The notes under the pieces: model-generated
The model's input: the letters and a program-made list of their open reading frames with translations, nothing else
Database searches by the model: none
What the model was told of the DNA's origin: nothing
Position numbers and translations under genes: made by a program
Assembly (NCBI RefSeq): GCF_042453785.1
Contig: NC_091672.1
Location: 6,714,501 to 6,778,500 of the forward strand
Reading direction: 5' to 3'
Source of the DNA: Malus domestica
Taxonomy: Eukaryota; Streptophyta; Magnoliopsida; Rosales; Rosaceae
DNA length: 64,000 bases
Shown: one piece after another, positions 21,151 to 33,564 of the stretch
Position numbering within the stretch: the first letter of the stretch is position 1
How the letters are laid out: every line of letters begins with the position of its first letter

Positions 21151-21606
21151 TTATCAAATTGGATTATTGATTAATATTAGGTTTTTTTATTATCAAATTG
21201 GATTATTCATTAAATTGGATTATTATTAAAGTGGATTATTATTAAATTGGATTATTATCAAAAAGGAATATTATTCATCACTATGTTTTATATTAGGATT
21301 ATTTTCATGAAACATAATTATCATCATTTATAGTAGGATTATTTATATTAGGATTATTATCAAAAAGGAATATTATTCATCATTTATATTAGGATTATTT
21401 TTTTATCAAATTGGATTATTATTCATTAATATTAGGTTTTATTATTCCATATTATTTTTTAATTACTTAAATTTTTACAATCATTTTCTTTACTTCATAT
21501 TGTATTCTTCTGTAGAATAACTTTATTATTTAGGTTCTCTTAAAAAACTTCATTATTTAATTCTTTTGTCTAATTTTCATGAAAAATAAATGTAGGTACG
21601 TTTAAG

Positions 21607-24600
21607 ATGTCTAGTGGAGCTAGTAAACGTGATCCAGCTTGGGAACATGGCGACCCAATAGACGGAAACAAACATGGCACAATTTGCAAATATTGTGGTC
21701 GGGTAATGAAGAGTGGTGGAGTGACACGACTTAAGTACCATCTTAGTGGATTAGATCCAGCAAAAAATGTCCAACGATGCGATAATGTCCCCCCAGAAGT
21801 GAAGGCATTCATCAGCACATTATTAAAAAATAAAAAACAGCAGAAGGAAAAGATGACACAAGGAATGGAAAATATTCGAGCTGGGCTACGGGGAGAAGTC
21901 TATGGCCAAGCGGTTGACAGTGATGATGATGACGATGAGGACGAATGTGATGATGACATGGGACCTGAAGAACGACGCAGTTTGAAACAAGCATTACGTG
22001 CCTCCAAACAGTCAGCATGGGAAAGAGAACACCTTCATAAAATTCCTAATAGGGGACAAGGTTCCGGGACAAGTGGTGGTGCACAAATGAGACGGGGAGG
22101 CAGTCTTAGAGAATCACAACCAACACCACCAATAGCCCAAAGTTTATATAAGTCATCCAACGCACGTCAAAAGAGTGTTTGGAGTTATTTCAAGGGAGGT
22201 AATGTGAAGGAGGGAATGGGGCGTCTAATTAGCAAGTTCTTTATCTATGAAAATGTCCCTGTTGCGAAGGCATTATCACATCATTTCAAAAATATGGTTG
22301 TGGGATGTCAACAGGCCGGTGTTGGAGTACAACCTCCCACTCCCTATGAGATAAGAAACAAATATTTGGATATGGAGTATAAAGACATTGGCGAGTATGT
22401 TAACAAGTTGAGGTCAAAGTGGGAAACTAATGGTTGCACAATCATGTGTGACGGATGGACCGGCCCGACCAGATTATCTATCATCAACTTCATGGTATAC
22501 TCCACGGGAAAGACAATTTTTTTTAAGTCTGTTGATGCTTCAGACCATATAAAGAATTACAAGTATATTTACAAATTATTGAGGGATGTAATCATGGAGG
22601 TGGGAGAGCATAATGTTGTCCAAGTCGTGACCGACAACGGTTCTGCATTTGTCAAAGCTGGAAAAAAGTTAATGAAGCATCATAATGTGTTTTGGACATC
22701 ATGTGCAGCACATTGTATTGATCTTATGTTTGAGGCAATGGGGAAGAGAGATAATGTTGCTACTGTGGTCAAAAGAGCTAGAACGATCACAAATTATATT
22801 TACAATCACGGTTGGTTGTTGGTAAAGATGCGTGAATTTTGCAGAGGAGAAATTATTCGTCCAGCTACCACTCGATTCGCCACCAACTATATTGCATTAA
22901 ACAACCTACTCAAGAAGAAAGCAGGGTTGAAGCAACTATTCACTAGTGACGATTGGGCCAACCACAATTTCAGCCGCTCAAATACAGGTCGTATGGTGGA
23001 AAGTATAGTGCTTGATCATGCTTTTTGGAGTCAAACAGAACATGTGTGTCAAGTGTTTGAACCTCTTTACAAAGTTTTACGGATCGTTGACACAGAAGTG
23101 TATCCTACTATGGGGGCAGTATATGAGTTGATGCGTGTAGTGAAGGATGAATTGGAAAGAAAACATGGTGCAAGGTGGGTCGTAAAAATAATTGAAGACC
23201 GATGGTATAAAACATTATACCACGATTTGCATGCAGCAGGTATAAATTATGTCATAATTTGCAATTCATTTCTTTAGTTGCATAAGTATTATTTATCTTA
23301 TTAGAGTATGTGTTTCTTTGAACAGCATATTATTTGAATCCCCGATACCAATACAGACCCGGTGTTGGAGATGATGGTAACCTTATACGTGCTGTACATA
23401 ATGTATACTCTAAATTAGACCCTGCATCACCAGCAGTTGGCCAATTTGGAAATGAGGTACACAATTACTTAAATTATAATAATTACTTTGTTGGATTAAA
23501 CTAACACAATTTATTGTATTCAGCTAACATGGTTTAAAGATGCATGAAGAACATTTGGAGAACCAACATCAGTTGCTGCTCGAACAAATATGTCTCCTAG
23601 TGAGTATAAACATATTTCACTATAAGTTTATAATAGAATTTGTTGGAGTTATTAGGCTTATCAACATTATTTTTCATTGTAGCTGAATGGTGGATCATGT
23701 ATGGGACCGATGCACCAACTGTGAGAAAGTTAGCAATAAAAGTATTATCACAAACAGCTTCCTCATCTGCTTGTGAAAGAAATTGGAGCACATTTGCACT
23801 CATACACACAAAGCAAAGAAATAAGTTGGCTCATAGTAGCTTGGAAAAATTAGTTTATTGCTACTACAACATGAAGCTTCAAATTCGAGATAAAGAAGCA
23901 GAAATCGATCATGTCGACCGTGGTGACCCACTAGATGTGTTTGATATTGTTGGTGAAGATGATGATACGGAGGGTAACCAACTTTTTCAATGGATTAGAC
24001 CTCTTCATTTAGATGATGATGAAGGAGACCCAGCTCCCAGAGTTGCTGAAAAAGCACGTAATGAAGGGATAAATGTAGAAAGAGTATTAGAGGAGGAGGT
24101 GGGATCTAGCAGCGCTGACTCTTTCGAAGAACTTTTGCACCCAAGACCAAGCAACACTGGAATTCCACCTTTTTCCAATCCTACACAACCACAACATCGT
24201 GCTGATACTAATGATAGCTCTAGTACAAGATCAGGAGACTCACCTACCACCGGAGGTGAGAATGATGAAGGACATAGTGGAGCTGGAGGTAGTGGAGCTG
24301 GAGGTAGTGGTGGTGGATATGGAAACTATTATGGACCACCACCTCCCGGATATATGCGCCCCTTCACTGGTGATGCAAACTTCACGCATGCAACACAGGA
24401 TGATGACCATGGCAGTAGGCGGGCAGGACCAGGAATTGGTGCCATAGGGAAGGACTATACTCGCAGAGAAAGAGGCAAAGGGATTTTGTCAAGTCAAGAA
24501 GATGACTCGTTATCTAGAACTTCAGACTCTGTTGGATTGGGAAGTAGTAACTATGGTTATACTCATAACCAACCATTTCCCTACCCTTCATATCCCATTC

Positions 24601-24842
24601 CTGTTGGGGTGGAATCGAGCGACTCATGGAAACAATCCCAGACTCAATCTTCAAATGATTTTTCTTATGGACAACCTCAACCAATCTCGGATCCATATGG
24701 GTGGCATATTAACAATTACATGCAAAACTATTTTGGGGATTTATCATTTGATAACTACTCTTCACGATACACTCATTCTACACATAGAGATGATGAAGAT
24801 AGTGACAAATTTGAACCTCATAGGAACTCTATGTGGTACTAA
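21607..24842 (+). pseudogene. hAT transposase (BED finger, DUF659, hAT dimerisation), copy 1
   Basis: Exons 21607-23239, 23326-23456, 23524-23599 and 23683-24842 join in frame through GT-AG introns to 1000 codons including the stop. Residues about 22-50 are a BED-type zinc finger (HGTICKYCGRVMKSGG, then KYHLSG). Residues about 90-120 are acidic. A DUF659/catalytic region follows (CTIMCDGWTGPTRLS, VVTDNGSAFVKAGKKL). Exon 4 opens with the hAT C-terminal dimerisation region (ASSSACERNWSTFALIHTKQ) and ends in a long Gly/Ser/Asp-rich tail. One in-frame TGA in exon 3 (GCA TGA AGA, where copy 2 has AAA) truncates it before the dimerisation region. Everything else is open, so it is a recently inactivated gene. 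Read-through or sequencing error cannot be excluded. Confidence 0.88.
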
Positions 24843-25209
24843 AGTGTAAAATATTGTACTAATTCATTATATATAAATGATTATGGTGTGTTTAGACTTC
24901 TTTCATTAATTACTACATATTTTCTACACTCATAATGTTTGTCAGATCGCTATATAATCAACTTGATAATGTTAAATCCATCATGCAATGCATTTCCTTC
25001 CAATTTTTTGTGATAAACTAATAGATAATTGACTAAATAAACATCCTACAAAGTTTCAATAAAAATTTCCAAGTTTTTCTTACAATTTTCGTGGTTTCCA
25101 TGTAATTTTTATCGATATCGATATTTTACCGATATTTCCATCGATATTTCCGTGTTTTCGGACTACCGATATTTCCGATATCACCGATATTTTCTTCCTT
25201 GGTAGTAAC

Positions 25210-25562
25210 GTTTAGGCGCAGAATTAGTTGCTGAATGCTTGCTGGCTGCTAGGGTCCCAAACTGAAACGGCTGCATAGATGATTTAGCTTGTCGGTGAAT
25301 ATGGGTGAAAGAAACTTCAGCGATCATTCGTGAAAGAAATTTGGCATCCAACGGTAGACAAATTCATAGAGGAAGCATTGAAAGCGGACATGATCTAAAA
25401 CGAATAACTCTGAAAAACTATATTTTGTAAGCCTCTTCCTATCACCATCTCAAGCCCTGCTCTAACTGTTGACTGATATATACATGTCAACTTACACATC
25501 AGCAAGGCAGTTAGGTGCCACATCAGCAAGGTAGTTGGTCTCTTGAGATTGTAGGAATATAA
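25210..25562 (+). other. Spacer between the two hAT copies; possible LTR fragment
   Basis: No coding sequence is recognised. From about 25467 the sequence TGTTGACTGATATATACATG continues, after the Harbinger-like element at 25563-33164, into 'tgtataaatagcaacttctc' and 'ttcaatcaattcaagc'. Joined, this looks like a promoter-bearing LTR or leader of about 300 bp. I found no matching second LTR and no 5-bp target duplication, so the assignment is weak. Confidence 0.35.
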
Positions 25563-26131
25563 GGTCATCTCTAACCGAAGGGTCCAGAGGGCCAGAGGGC
25601 CGAAAATAGCCATAAAACCGTCTCCAACCGAGGGTTAGGCCAGAGGGCTCTGGAATCTGGGAGGGCCCCACGGGGTCAGAGAGGGCTAGAGGGCTGGCTG
25701 CTTTCGGCCAGCCAGCCAGCCCCGGGCTGGCTATTTTTTTTTTAATGTTTTCCTATTGCTGTCGGTTATAACCAAGGAAGAAAATATCGGTAATATCGGA
25801 AATATCGGTAGTCCGAAAACACGGAAATATCGATGGAAATATCGGTAAAATATCGATATCGATAAAAATTACATGGAAACCACGGAAATTGTAAGAAAAA
25901 CTTGGAAATTTTTATTGAAACTTTGTAGGATGTTTATTTAGTCAATTATCTATTAGTTTATCACAAAAAATTGGAAAGAAATGCATTGCATGATGGATTT
26001 AACATTATCAAGTTGATTATATAGCGAGCTGACAAACATTGTGAGTGTAGAAAATATGTAGTAATTAATGAAAGAAGTCTAAACACACCATAATCATTTA
26101 TATATAATGAATTAGTACAATATTTTACACT

Positions 26132-29100
26132 TTAGTACCACATAGAGTTTCTATGAGGTTCAAATTTTTCACTATCTTCATCATCTTTACGTGTAGAATG
26201 AGTGTATTGTGAAGAGTAGTTATCAAATGATAAATCCCCAAAATAGTTTTGCATGTAATTGTTAATATGCCACCCATATGGATCCGAGATTGGTTGAGGT
26301 TGTCCATAAGAAAAATCATTTGAAGATTGAGTCTGGGATTGTTTCCATGAGTCACTCGATTCCATCCCAACATGAATGGGATATGAAGGGTAGGGAAATG
26401 GTTGGTTATGAGTATAACCATAGTTACTACTTCCCAATCCAACAGAGTCTGAAGTTCTAGATAACGAGTCATCTTCTTGACTTGACAAAATCCCCTTGCC
26501 TCTTTCTCTGCGAGTATAGTCCTTCCCTATGGCACCAATTCCTGGTCCTGCCCGCCTACTGCCATGGTCATCATCCTGTGTTGCATGTGTGAAGTTTGCC
26601 TCACCAGTGAAGGGGCTCATATATCCGGGAGGTAGTGGTCCATAATAGTTTCCATATCCACCACCACTACCTCCAGCTCCACTATGTCCTTCATCATTCC
26701 CACCTCCGGTGGTAGGTGAGTCTCATGATCTTGTACTAGAGCTATCATTAGTATCAGCATGATGTTGTGGTTGTGTAGGATTGGAAGAAGGTGGAATTCC
26801 AGTGTTTCTTGGTCTTGGGTGCAAAAGTTCGTCCAAAGAGTCAGCGCTGCTAGACCCCACCTCCTCCTCTAATACTCTTTCTACATTTATCCCTTCATTA
26901 CGTGCTTCTTCAGCAACTCTGGGAGCTGGGTTGCCTTCATCATCATCTAGATGAAGAGGTCTAATCCATTGAAAAAGTTGGTTACCCTCTGTATCATCAT
27001 CTTCACCAACAATATCAAACACATCTAGTGGGTCCCCACGGTCGACATGATCTATTTCTGCTTCCTTATCTCGAATTTGAAGCTTCATGTTGTAGTAGCA
27101 ATAAACTAATTTTTCCAAGCTACTATGAGCCAACTTATTTCTTTGCTTTGTGTGTATGAGTGCAAATGTTCTCCAATTTCTTTCACAAGCAGATGAGGAA
27201 GCTGTTTGTGATAATACTTTGATTGCTAACTTTCTCATAGTTGGTGCATCGGTCCCATACATGATCCACCATTTAGCTACAATGAAAAACAATGTTGATA
27301 AGCCTAATAACTCCAACAAATTCTATTATAAACTTATAGTGAAATATGTTTATACTCACTAGGAGACATATTTGTTCGAGCAGCAACTGATGTTGGTTCT
27401 CCAAAAGTTCTTTTTGCATCTTTAAACCATGTTAGCTGAATTCAATAAATCGTGTTAGTTTAATCCAACAAAGTAATTAGTATAATTTAAGTAATTGTCT
27501 ACCTCATTTCCAAATTGGCCAACTGCTGGTGATGCAGGGTCTAATTTAGAGTATAAATTATGTACAACACGTATAAGGTTACCATCATCTCCAACACCGG
27601 GTCTGTATTGGTATCGGGGATTCAAATAATATGTTGGTCAAAGAAACACATACTCTAATAAGAGAAATAATACTTATGCAACTAAAGAAACGAATTGCAA
27701 AATTATGACATAATTTATACTTGCTGCATGCAAATCGTGGTATAATGTTTTATATCATCGGTCTTCAATTATCTTTATGACCACCTTGCACCATGTTTTC
27801 TTTCCAATTCATCCTTCACTACACGCATCAACTCAAATACTGCCCCCATAGTAGGATACACCTCTGTGTCAACGATCCGTAAAACTTTGTAAAGAGGCTC
27901 AAACACTTGGCACACATGTTCTGATTGAGTCCAAAAAGCATGATCAAGCACTATACTTTCCACCATACGACCTGTATTTGAGCGGCTCAAATTGTGGTTG
28001 GCCCAATCGTCACTAGTGAATAGTTGCTTCAACCCTGCTTTCTTCTTGAGTATGTTGTCTAATGCAATATAGTTGGTGGCGAATCGAGTGGTAGCTGGAC
28101 GAATAATTTCTCCTTTGCAAAATTCACGCATCTTTGCCAACAACCAACCGTGATTGTAAATATAATTTGTGATCGTTCTAGCTCTTTTAACCACAGTAGC
28201 AACATTCTCTCTCTTCCCCATTGCCTCAAACATGAGATCAATACAATGTGTTGCACATGATGTCCAAAACACATTATGATGCTTCATTAACTTTTTTCCA
28301 GCTTTGACAAATGCAGAACCGTTGTCGGTCACGACTTGGACAACATTATGCTCTCCCACCTCCATGATTACATCCCTCAATAATTTGTAAATATACTTGT
28401 AATTCTTTATATGGTCTGAAGCATCAACAGACTTCAAAAAAATTGTCTTTCCCTTGGAGTATACCATGAAGTTGATGATAGACAATCTGGTCGGGCCGGT
28501 CCATCCGTCACACATGATTGTGCAACCATTAGTTTCCCACTTTGACCTCAACTTGTTAACATACTCGCCAATGTCTTTATACTCCATATCCAAATATTTG
28601 TTTCTTATCTCATAGGGAGTGGGAGGTTGTACTCCAACACCGGCCTGTTGACATCCCACTACCATATTTTTGAAATGATGTGATGATGCCTTCGCAGCAG
28701 GGACATTTTCATAGATAAAGAACTTGCTAATTAGACGCCCCATTCCCTCCTTCACATTACCTCCAGTGAAATAACTCCAAACACTCTTTTGACGTGCTTT
28801 GGATGACTTATATAAACTTGGGGCTATTGGTGGTGTTGGTTGTGATTCTCTAAGACTGCCTCCCCGTCTCATTTGTGCACCACCACTTGTCCCGGAACCT
28901 TGTCCTCTATTAGGAATTTTATGCAGGTGTTCTCTTTCCCATGCTGACTGTTTGGAGGCACGTAATGCTTGTTTCAAACTGCGTCGTTCTTCAGGTCCCA
29001 TGTCATCATCACATTCGTCCTCATCGTCATCATCATCACTGTCAAGCTCTTGGCCATAGACTTCTCCCCATAGCCCAGCTCGAATATTTTCCATTCCTTG

Positions 29101-29352
29101 TGTCATCTTTTCCTTCTGCTATTTTTTATTTTTTAATAATGTGCTGATGAATGCCTTCACTTCTGGGGGGACATTATCGCATCGTTGGACATTTTTTGCT
29201 GGATCTAATCCACTAAGATGGTACTTAAGTCGTGTCACTCCGCCACTCTTCATTACCCGACCACAATACTTGCAAATTGTGCCATGTTTGTTACCGTCTA
29301 TTGGGTATCCATGTTCCCAAGCTGGATCACGTTTAGTAGCTCAACTGGACAT
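26132..29352 (-). pseudogene. hAT transposase, copy 2, multiply disabled
   Basis: Same exon order as copy 1. Compared base by base it carries a TGA at codon 4 (GGA in copy 1), a CAG-to-TAG stop before the MTQGMENIR segment, and a one-base deletion after GARW at 27775-27780 near the end of exon 1. It also has a GGA-to-TGA stop at 26721-26723 in the C-terminal tail. The internal open segment 29106-27775 differs from copy 1 at about 20 of roughly 440 residues by eye. The BED finger, catalytic and dimerisation regions remain recognisable. At the exon-3 position where copy 1 is broken this copy has a sense codon. Confidence 0.88.
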
Positions 29353-30224
29353 CGTATAAGTACCTACATTTATTTTTCATGAAAATTAGACATATTTTTT
29401 GGCCAAAAATTATAGCAGTGATGACGGTTATATAAGAGAACCTAAATAATAAAGTTATTCTATAGAAGAATTAAATATGAAGTAAAGAAAATGATTGTAA
29501 AAATTTAAGTAATTAAAAAAATAATATGGAATAATAAAACCTAATATTAATGAATAATAATCCAATTTGATAAAAAAATAATCCTAATATAAATGATGAA
29601 TAATATTCCTTTTTGATAATAATCCTAATATAAATAATCCTACTATAAATGATGATAATTATGTTTCATGAAAATAATCCTAATATAAAACATAGTGATG
29701 AATAATATTCCTTTTTTATAATAATCCAATTTAATAATAATCCACTTTAATAATAATCCAATTTAATGAATAATCCAATTTGATAAAAAAAAAACCTAAT
29801 ATTAATGAATAAAAAGCCAGACACCAAGTGAGACAATTTTGGAGGATATTTGAGAATACCCATCTGTTTTTTTTTTTTTTTTTTTGCCTAAGTTTTGGAC
29901 CTTTTAGTTCAACCCAACCCAACCCAAGTGTGGTTATGTTTAAGATTTGGGCCTAAGGTCTAAGTTCAACAAACTCAAGTTTGGAGACTACATTGAGTGG
30001 GCTTTAATGAATAGTCCAATTTGATAATAAGCCAATTTAATGAATAATCCAATTTAATGAATAATAATCCAATTTGATAATAATCTAATTTAATGAATAA
30101 TAATCCAATTTGATAATAAAAAAACCTAATATTAATGAATAATAATCATATTTGATAATAAAACCTAATATTAATAAAATAATAAATAACATTAAACATA
30201 TTAAAATTATCCTAGGGAATAATT

Positions 30225-31030
30225 ATACAACATTACTTAATTACTTAAAAAATTAACATGTAATTGTTAACATTACTTAACTACTTACAAAAATTAACAT
30301 GCAAGTATTAATTACTTAAAAAAATTAACATACGAGTCCACACAAATTTATTTGTTGTTGTATAAATTACAATAATATAAATATAAGTTTGTAAACTTAC
30401 CTTAAATATGAAACCCTTTGTGTTCAAGCTTTGGAATGGATCTGGAATGGCTTTGAAAATGGTAAGGGAAATAAAATAATAAATAAAATTAAACATATTA
30501 AAATTATCCTAGGGAATAATTATACAACATTACTTAATTACTTAAAAAAAATTAACATGTAATTGTTAACATTACTTAATTACTTACAAAAACTAACATG
30601 CAAGTATTAATTACTTAAAAAAATTAACATGCAATTGTTAACATTACTTAATTACTTACAAAAACTAACATGCAAGTATTAACATTACTTAATTACTTAC
30701 AAAAACTAACATGCAAGTATTAATTACTTAAAAAAAATTAACATGTAATTGTTAACATTACTTAATTACTTAACATGCAAGTATTAATTACTTAAAAAAA
30801 TTAACATGTAATTGTTAACATTACTTAATTACTTACAAAAACTAACATGCAAGTATTAATTACTTAAAAAAATTAACATGTAATTGTTAACATTACTTAA
30901 TTACTTACAAAAACTAACATGCAAGTATTAATTACTTAAAAAAAATTAACATGTAATTGTTAACATTACTTAATTACTTACAAAAACTAACATGCAAGTA
31001 TTAATTACTTAAAAAATTAACATACGAGTT
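30225..31030 (-). repeat. Expanded AT-rich tandem array in hAT copy 2
   Basis: Units of roughly 72 bp contain 'catgcaagtattaattactt', 'ttaacatgtaattgttaaca' and 'ttacttaattacttacaaaa'. Most lie head to tail between about 30540 and 31030, with a shorter block at 30225-30330. The corresponding part of copy 1 (19740-20310) has fewer and more degenerate units. Unequal exchange or replication slippage after the two copies separated would explain this. Confidence 0.8.
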
Positions 31031-32574
31031 CACACAAATTTTTTTGTTGTTGTATAAATTATAAGAATATAAATATAAGTTTGTAAACTTACTTTAAATA
31101 TGGAACCCTTTGTGTTTAAGCTCTGGATCTGGAATGACTTTGAAAGGGGTAAGGGAAATAAAATAATCGAAAAGGCTCCTCTGATACTCCACCTCTTGAA
31201 ATTTTTTCACAATGGCAACTTTGAAAGAATATCACAATGGCTCTTATACTCCACCTTTTAAAACAATATCGGCACACGGTTTTGAATGAAACCACCATCC
31301 ATGGTCTGAAAAGAATACAAATTATAATGGTAAAACTGATCTGAAATTGTCCAAATAATTGTAAAACTTGTCGGGAATATTGAGTGAGTCATGTGTCCTC
31401 CTGACAGGAGGAACCCACACACACACACACACACACAAATGACCACCATCCATGGTCTGAAAAGAATACAAATTATAATTGTAAAAGCTGCATGAAATTG
31501 TCCAAATAATTGTATAACTTGTCGGGAATATTGAGTGAGGCATGTGTCCTCCTGACAGGAGGAACCCACACACACACACACACACAAATGACACAACGCA
31601 CGCACATAATGCACGCACACAACGCTCGCACGCAGACACGACCTCAGTCTCTCTCTCTCTCGATCCTTCTCGATCTCTCTTCTCCCTTCTCTTCTCCCAC
31701 ACACACACTCACACAGAGATCTCCACAGGTTGACATCCGATCCAACACACACATACACACAGAGATCATCGATCTGGGTTGCCTTCTCCCAAACAACCAC
31801 ATACAAAGAGAGATCTCCGATCTCTCTTCTCCCAAACACACACACACACACACAGAGATCTCTCGATCTCTCTTCTCCCTTCTCCGATCTCTCTTCTCCC
31901 AAACACCCACATACAAAGAGAGATCTCCGATCTCTCTTCTCCCAAACACACACACACACACACACACACAGATCTCTCGATCTCTCTTCTCCATTCTCTG
32001 ATCTCTCTTCTCCCTTCGCCGTTGATCATGGCTCTGGCGAAGTCGGAGTTGGCTCAGTCGTCTGTGGCGGTGCGCCGCTGAGCAAGGAGTTGGCTCAGTC
32101 ATCTGGTTCGTCTTCGTCTTCGTCAGGTGAGATTCCATTGAAACCCTAAACCCTAAACCGACATCACATATGTTGAATCGTTTATTACCTCTTGCATGCG
32201 TGAAATCTGAAGTTTATATGTGAAATTGATGTTAAAAATCGTGTTTTTGCAAGGTTTTTGGGACGAAATCGGCTCGGGAATAGGCCGCTAGATCTCCGGC
32301 GTTCTTCTCCGACGTCGGCTCGGAGTCCGATTGCACCAAACTAAAAAAAATTTCGCGATATTTTCAAAATATCGCGATATTTGGCCGAAAACCATTCGGA
32401 TACCACTTAAAATATCCATCCCCCGAAAAACCGATAATATCGGCGATATTTCGCCGATATTATCGGCATTTTCTTCCATGGTTATAACCGATAGCATTAA
32501 AGAAGAATTTTTTAATACTGTCAGTTATAACCGACAGTAATAATTATTCAAAAGCAAAATTTTTATTTTTAATT

Positions 32575-32608
32575 ACTATTAGTGTCGGTTATAACCGACA
32601 CTAATAGT
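32575..32608. repeat. 34-bp perfect palindrome in the Harbinger-like element
   Basis: Perfectly self-complementary around GTCGGTTATAACCGAC. A diverged sister palindrome (GTCAGTTATAACCGAC) lies near 32518-32535. A third, at the hAT copy 2 insertion point, is split between 25761-25772 and 32481-32490. A further inverted pair CGGCTAGTAGCCG lies just downstream. All can form hairpins; none is coding. Confidence 0.85.
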
Positions 32609-33335
32609 TTGAATTTTTTTTAATATAACGGCTAGTAGCCGTTGTATTAACTTTTTTTTTTTTATGAATTTAAACTTCTTTTTTTCCCTTTTTTTTTTCC
32701 TTTTCATATGAATCAAATTTTGTTTCATATTTTTTTTCAATTCTATTTTACAAAATTTGTTTCAATTTTTTTTTAAATTCTATTTTTTTTCCTATAACTT
32801 CTATTTCACAAAATTTATTTCATATTGTTTTTTAAATTCCATTTTTTTTCCTCTAACTTCTATTTGACAAAATTTGTTTCATATTTTTTTTAAATTCTAT
32901 TTTTTTTCCTATAACTTCCTAAGCCATTATACAACATTAAATTAAATTAAGTAACATGAAACAACATTAAACAATATGAAACAACATTAAATAACATTAA
33001 CCAACATAAAAATTATACAACATGAAACTTAAACAACATTTTAGTTGTAGTTTTTAAATAATAAATTATGTTTGGCCCTATGGCCCTTTGGCCCTCGGTT
33101 GGAGACAGTTTTTTGTGACATGGCTAAAACGAGCCATCTGACCAGCCATCGGTTAGAGATGGCCTAAGGAAGTTAGTTAGTTAGTAGCTATCTAAGAAGC
33201 AAATATAGTTGTATAAATAGCAACTTCTCTCTCTCTCTAATTCAATCAATTCAAGCAATACAATTCTTAGTCAGTCACTTTCTCTCTAACCCCTCTGCGA
33301 TTGTTCTTCCTTTCCCCTTTATGCTTTTCTGCATT

Positions 33336-33563
33336 TCATACCTTACTGTTAATACTAACCGCTAAAGCTTCAATCTGCACCGGAGAGAGAACCTCCTGGA
33401 AAACAAACGAAGCAGCGCCAATAAAGTTACCATTGCAATCTCTGATAACGAAGCCCGCCCCACCAACAGAAAAAGATCCATCCCGGGCACCGTCCACTTT
33501 AACTTTGAATTTGCCCGGCAGGGGCTTAGTCCATCGGTGAAAGAGTAGCGAACATGGCTGCAA
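33336..33563 (-). pseudogene. RNase H-like domain fragment (LINE type), minus strand
   Basis: The 75-residue frame reads WTKPLPGKFKVKVDGA, then GGAGFVIRDCNGNFIGAAS, then LSPVQIEALAV. This is the start of the RNase H-like domain (RVT_3) common at the C terminus of plant LINEs and in LINE-derived genes. It keeps the first Asp (VDGA) and the Glu of EALA. The rest of the domain is absent after the stop at 33336. It stands head to head with the plus-strand copy that starts two bases away. Confidence 0.7.
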
Positions 33564-33564
33564 G

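Larger units (their letters stand above)
18253..25201 (+). mobile_element. hAT transposon copy 1 with transposase gene
   Basis: 6949 bp, from CATGGAAGAAAATG to ATTTTCTTCCTTG (inverted termini). It lies between perfect 8-bp duplications GTAGTAAC (18245-18252 and 25202-25209). Both subterminal zones are crowded with 'atatcg' and 'cgatat' motifs, likely transposase-binding clusters. Next come purine/GT tandem repeats, an AT-rich tandem region, a MULE-like insertion and the transposase gene. Long non-coding arms make it larger than most hAT elements. Copy 2 lies inverted at 25773-32480. Confidence 0.92.
25773..32480 (-). mobile_element. hAT transposon copy 2, inverted relative to copy 1
   Basis: 6708 bp from CAAGGAAGAAAATATCGG to ...ATTTTCTTCCATG, with a perfect 8-bp duplication GTTATAAC (25765-25772 and 32481-32488). 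Content mirrors copy 1 in reverse: transposase remnant, AT-rich tandem array (longer here), 135-bp units, GT/GAGAGATC arrays and 'atatcg' termini. It lacks the MULE-like insertion of copy 1 and has its own small replacement near 29810-29885, with a run of T. Independent target duplications show a separate transposition, not a segmental inversion. Confidence 0.92.
25563..33164. mobile_element. PIF/Harbinger-like element split by hAT copy 2
   Basis: Left end GGTCATCTCTAACCGAAGG and right end ...CCATCGGTTAGAGATGGCC are inverted. The flanks are TAA on both sides (25560-25562 and 33165-33167), the 3-bp duplication typical of PIF/Harbinger. The element proper is about 0.9 kb: 25563-25764 and 32481-33164. 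It has repeated 'agagggcc'/'ggccct' motifs and large palindromes built on GTCGGTTATAACCGAC. It has no coding capacity. hAT copy 2 interrupts it at one such palindrome. Confidence 0.7.

Noticed and set aside
30225..31030. CRISPR-like regular repeat array
   Set aside because: Units follow each other without unique spacers, lie in a plant transposon and have a degenerate relative in the sister copy. This is an ordinary tandem array.
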